A DNA stretch of 8,885 nucleotides from contig CAYNLY010000057.1 in assembly GCA_964398225.1 (NCBI GenBank), positions 1 through 8,885 on the forward strand. Direction: 5' to 3'. The position numbers and the translations under genes are program-made. Below are positions 7,523 through 8,885 of the stretch, piece by piece (the first letter of the stretch is position 1; every line of letters begins with the position of its first letter). The notes beneath the pieces were generated by a model, which was not told the origin of the DNA, made no database searches, and saw nothing but the letters and a program-made list of their open reading frames with translations. Source of the DNA: CAYNLY01 sp964398225. GTDB taxonomy: Bacteria > Pseudomonadota > Zetaproteobacteria > Mariprofundales > Mariprofundaceae.

Positions 7523-8162
7523 GCCGGACCATGGACTGGCCAATGGAGTAGAAGCATTTTCCAAGCGCGGCGCTGCTGACGCGCATCCCGTCGGCGAGGG
7601 TGCATCGGTGTACGCGTAGGCGCATGGACCGAGGCCCCGGCGCGCTCGAAAACACGATGAAATCCCGAAGGTGGTGCCATTCGTCGGGCAGGGAGGAGGG
7701 ATCGCAATGCCGCCATTCAAGCCGGATCGCCTCGGCGGGAATGCCGATGGAGCGGAGCGAGGCCAAATACATCCGGCCAATGTCCGCGTTCCGGGCTGCA
7801 ACCGAGAATTCCTTCCGGCTTCCTTGCGCCAGGTAGTAGGCAATGGTGGCCACGAGAGCCGCCCGATCCCCGCCAAGAACGCGCCGCTGAAGCCGCTTCA
7901 TTTCGGCGGACCGATTGCGATAATAAGCTCTCCGCGCGGCTATGTATCCCTTTATGCGCTGGCTTTCCGGTATTTGCTTGTATTTTCTCTTGCCCTTGGC
8001 AAGAATGGCCATGGATTCAGGATCTCTCCGATATTTTTCCAGAACCGCGCGGACGGTCTCGCATGGGAGCGCAAGGGCCTGTGAAATATTCGCGTCATCA
8101 CGCCCCTCGAGGTGAAGTTGCAGAATCCGGCCGACATGCTTGTATGTCAACAATGGTTCCAT
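7497..8162 (-). CDS. Helix-turn-helix protein with inactive LAGLIDADG-like domain
   Basis: A 221-residue protein and the first gene of the operon. Residues 13-44 (LHLEGRDDANISQALALP, then ETVRAVLEKY) look like a resolvase- or sigma-type helix-turn-helix. A basic linker follows (KGKRKYKQ and YIAARRAYYRNR). Residues 101-150 (TIAYYLAQGSRKEF, then AARNADIGRMYLASLRSIGIP, then AIRLEW) follow the pattern of LAGLIDADG-derived domains found in bacterial HTH proteins, where a YWAEG-type motif precedes NSDP and a helix ending in GVP. The acidic metal ligand of LAGLIDADG is Gln here (AQGS), so nuclease activity is unlikely and sequence-specific DNA binding is more plausible. Residues 165-207 may be the second half of the fold. 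The start ATG has GGAAGG 6 nt upstream. Likely roles are autoregulator or element-end binding protein. The HTH is moderately supported, and the LAGLIDADG relation rests on pattern only. Confidence 0.7.
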   Translation of the reverse strand: MEPLLTYKHVGRILQLHLEGRDDANISQALALPCETVRAVLEKYRRDPESMAILAKGKRKYKQIPESQRIKGYIAARRAYYRNRSAEMKRLQRRVLGGDRAALVATIAYYLAQGSRKEFSVAARNADIGRMYLASLRSIGIPAEAIRLEWRHCDPSSLPDEWHHLRDFIVFSSAPGPRSMRLRVHRCTLADGMRVSSAALGKCFYSIGQSMVRRVGKTDQP

Positions 8163-8168
8163 CCATGG

Positions 8169-8174
8169 CCTTCC
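8169..8174 (-). promoter_or_regulatory. Ribosome binding site GGAAGG for the 221-aa gene
   Basis: GGAAGG lies 6 nt before the ATG at 8162 on the - strand. It supports that start over an ATG in another frame just upstream, which would give an unconvincing ORF running through the CRISPR repeats. Confidence 0.6.
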
Positions 8175-8192
8175 ATACCAAGGTCTTGCAGG

Positions 8193-8221
8193 ATGATGAC
8201 AAAGAATCTCCGCCGATTCAA
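8193..8221 (-). promoter_or_regulatory. Weak sigma70-type promoter candidate for the recombinase operon
   Basis: On the - strand, TTGAAT (8221-8216) and CATCAT (8198-8193) are separated by 17 nt. Each matches the sigma70 consensus at 4 of 6 positions. Transcription would start about 20-25 nt before the ribosome site of the first gene. A perfect 6-bp palindrome abuts the -35 box directly upstream, where an operator could lie. Position is the main support, as the boxes themselves are weak. Confidence 0.3.
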
Positions 8222-8236
8222 GAGCGAATCTCGCTC
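8222..8236. repeat. Palindrome GAGCGA-ATC-TCGCTC upstream of the operon
   Basis: A perfect 6-bp inverted repeat with a 3-nt centre, ending exactly where the candidate -35 box begins. It may be an operator for the HTH protein, or one of a pair of recombinase sites, because AGCGA-TCT-TCGCT occurs at the other end of the operon (1824-1836). Confidence 0.4.
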
Positions 8237-8438
8237 AATCCTGAACTTCGCAAGGTTATGAATGGCCGCTTCACTTGGGAGGCATGGCGAAAGCCGCGCG
8301 CGTGTTCGCCCCCGGGCCATCGGGCGTCGGGTTCTTCGGGAAGGCAATCGGCCGCGCCTGGGGGCGATGACGGGGCCGGCCAAAAGACCGCATGTGGCGA
8401 GAGGTTGTTGCCGGACTGCCTCCGGCGTGGTCATAGCG

Positions 8439-8462
8439 CACGCAACCTCACGATTTTGCGTG
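8439..8462. repeat. Perfect 7-bp inverted repeat CACGCAA / TTGCGTG, 10-nt loop
   Basis: CACGCAA (8439-8445) and TTGCGTG (8456-8462) are exact inverted copies around a 10-nt loop. The loop begins within the word CGATTTTGC that recurs downstream. The function is unknown. A second hairpin with the same loop length follows at 8517-8540. Confidence 0.45.
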
Positions 8463-8480
8463 GGAAATGGCCGGGTTGGC

Positions 8481-8599
8481 CCTGTGGATAACCGGTCCGT
8501 GTGTCGCCATCCCAGCAAAATCGGGCGCTTAGGCGATTTTTGCTTGCCATGTTCGGCCGATTTGGGCAGTCTTGCCTGTGGAAAACCTGTGTGCCGCCA
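8481..8599 (+). repeat. Imperfect direct repeat pair containing DnaA-box-like words
   Basis: Copy A (8481-8509) is CCTGTGGATAACC then GTGTGTCGCCA after a 5-nt gap. Copy B (8575-8599) is CCTGTGGAAAACC then GTGTGCCGCCA after a 1-nt gap. The starts are 94 bp apart. Each copy is preceded by CGATTTTGC or CGATTTTTGC (8451 and 8534), so the unit looks like an old tandem duplication. TGTGGATAA (8483-8491) is the exact complement of the DnaA box TTATCCACA, and TGTGGAAAA (8577-8585) differs from it at one base. This may be part of the CRISPR leader, of the element end, or of an origin-like site. Confidence 0.5.
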
Positions 8600-8645
8600 A
8601 ATGGCCGTGCAACCGGCGGGAAACAAAGGGGATTTCGGCCCAGCT
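8500..8645 (+). promoter_or_regulatory. Possible CRISPR leader (position-based)
   Basis: The repeat ends in GTTGAAAC, like the ATTGAAA(C/G) 3' ends that form the crRNA 5' tag in many class 1 systems, so the array probably reads rightward and its leader would lie here. The repeats next to this region are identical, and the one furthest from it diverges at its 5' end. That also fits a leader on the left. No promoter or IHF site is clear in it. Confidence 0.3.
8517..8540. repeat. 7-bp inverted repeat AAAATCG / CGATTTT, 10-nt loop
   Basis: AAAATCG (8517-8523) pairs with CGATTTT (8534-8540), which is followed by one more T. The stem is AT-rich with a T-run at its 3' side, so it could act as a weak bidirectional terminator or a protein-binding site. 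It is the second hairpin with a 10-nt loop in this region. Confidence 0.35.
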
Positions 8646-8885
8646 GTTGCACTGGGTTCTGGCCGAAGGGCCGTTGAAACTTCGAACCGGGCCAGCTCCT
8701 TTTGGAGCTCGGTACGTTGCACTGGGTTCTGGCCGAAGGGCCGTTGAAACCGTTGATGCCTGGACCGTGATCTCCCCGCCTTCCTCGTTGCACTGGGTTC
8801 TGGCCGAAGGGCCGTTGAAACCAATCAGTCCCGAAAAGAGGGCCGTCTCGGCCGGCGGCACTGGGTTCTGGCCGAAGGGCCGTTG
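8646..8885 (+). CRISPR. CRISPR array, first four repeats (continues beyond window)
   Basis: Three identical 35-nt repeats lie at 8646-8680, 8716-8750 and 8787-8821. A fourth at 8855-8885 is cut by the window end before its final AAAC. The repeat starts GTTGCACTGGG, has the self-complementary core GGCC-GAAG-GGCC, and ends CCGTTGAAAC. Spacers are 35 nt (8681-8715), 36 nt (8751-8786) and 33 nt (8822-8854), all different. The fourth repeat starts GCGG instead of GTTG, so the conserved core is the 32 nt from GCACTGGG onward. No cas gene lies within the 8.6 kb to its left, so any would be on the right or elsewhere. Length and 3' end fit a class 1 system, but the subtype cannot be set from this. Confidence 0.93.

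Larger units (their letters stand above)
1844..8162 (-). mobile_element. Putative tyrosine-recombinase element or operon of four overlapping genes (ends not defined)
   Basis: Four - strand genes overlap head to tail: 221 aa (8162-7497), about 232 aa (7522-6824), 912 aa (6837-4099) and 752 aa (4102-1844). The last two are tyrosine recombinases with recognisable catalytic residues, and the first two look like DNA-binding proteins. The group lies between a restriction gene and a CRISPR array, and none of the four genes has a housekeeping role. That content fits a self-mobilising element or a site-specific rearrangement module. The coordinates given are those of the genes only. I found no long terminal inverted repeat and no convincing target-site duplication, and no tRNA is visible. 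Confidence 0.5.
8163..8645. other. Non-coding stretch between recombinase operon and CRISPR array
   Basis: These 483 bp contain no ORF I can support on either strand; the longer frames crossing it are shadows, some running through the CRISPR repeats. It holds the promoter candidate and palindrome near 8193-8236, a GC-rich stretch with no recognised signal (8280-8430), and a repeated, hairpin-rich module (8439-8599) leading to the array. It would have to contain the CRISPR leader if the array reads rightward, and probably also the element end. Confidence 0.6.

Noticed and set aside
7523..7876. N-terminal extension of the ParB-like ORF to an ATG at 7876
   Set aside because: It overlaps the 221-aa gene in another frame over its whole length and shows low-complexity composition. 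The ParB-like pattern begins only after about 7522.
1830..8279. CTTCGCTTGGG (1830-1840) and CTTCACTTGGG (8269-8279) as flanking direct repeats
   Set aside because: With one mismatch in 11 bases, a match like this is expected about once by chance between the two flanks.
8284..8370. 28-codon + strand ORF (MAKAARVFAPGP...) beginning after GGGAGG
   Set aside because: The ribosome-site-like word is only 1 nt from the ATG, no homologue is recognised, and short ORFs are expected by chance in GC-rich DNA.
8594..8612. Degenerate CRISPR repeat remnant about 68 bp before the first repeat
   Set aside because: Only the 3' word GGCCGTGCAAC resembles the repeat end GGCCGTTGAAAC. The rest does not align, although the spacing would fit one repeat-spacer unit.
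8147..8824. ORFs reading through the CRISPR repeats, giving repeated FNGPSARTQCN peptides
   Set aside because: The peptide repeats merely reflect the DNA repeats, and the spacers between them are unrelated sequences.

Overview
The window comes from a GC-rich bacterium. Gene density, overlapping reading frames and codon choice suggest a Gram-negative such as a proteobacterium, but nothing here fixes the taxon. It has three blocks: the C-terminal half of a type I restriction subunit (HsdR) on the + strand (1-1716), a compact four-gene operon on the - strand (8162 down to 1844), and the start of a CRISPR array on the + strand (from 8646 to the window end). No cas gene is visible. The setting is a defence-island-like neighbourhood carrying a recombinase operon.

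The central operon is the unusual part. Reading from its promoter end it encodes: (1) a 221-aa protein with an N-terminal helix-turn-helix and a degenerate LAGLIDADG-like domain; (2) a roughly 232-aa protein with a ParB-like N-terminal fold lacking the usual CTP-binding motif, and a proline-rich tail; (3) a 912-aa tyrosine recombinase; (4) a 752-aa tyrosine recombinase. All three junctions overlap (26, 14 and 4 nt), which points to one translationally coupled unit. Both recombinases have an active-looking C-terminal catalytic domain preceded by a region that looks like a second, decayed recombinase domain. I know of no described element with this gene set. My inference is a tyrosine-recombinase mobile element, distantly reminiscent of recombinase-in-trio elements or Tn554, in which two double-domain proteins do the work and two DNA-binding accessory proteins organise the ends. 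Its boundaries are not proven. A short palindrome, AGCGA-N3-TCGCT, occurs just beyond each end of the operon and is the only boundary candidate I found.

The 483 bp between the operon and the CRISPR array (8163-8645) hold no convincing gene. They contain a weak - strand promoter candidate with a palindrome abutting its -35 box, two 7-bp hairpins, and a degenerate duplicated module. Each copy of the module carries a DnaA-box-like word (TGTGGATAA or TGTGGAAAA). This could be the CRISPR leader, the element end, or a remnant origin. The array shows three full 35-nt repeats and a fourth cut by the window edge, with spacers of 35, 36 and 33 nt.
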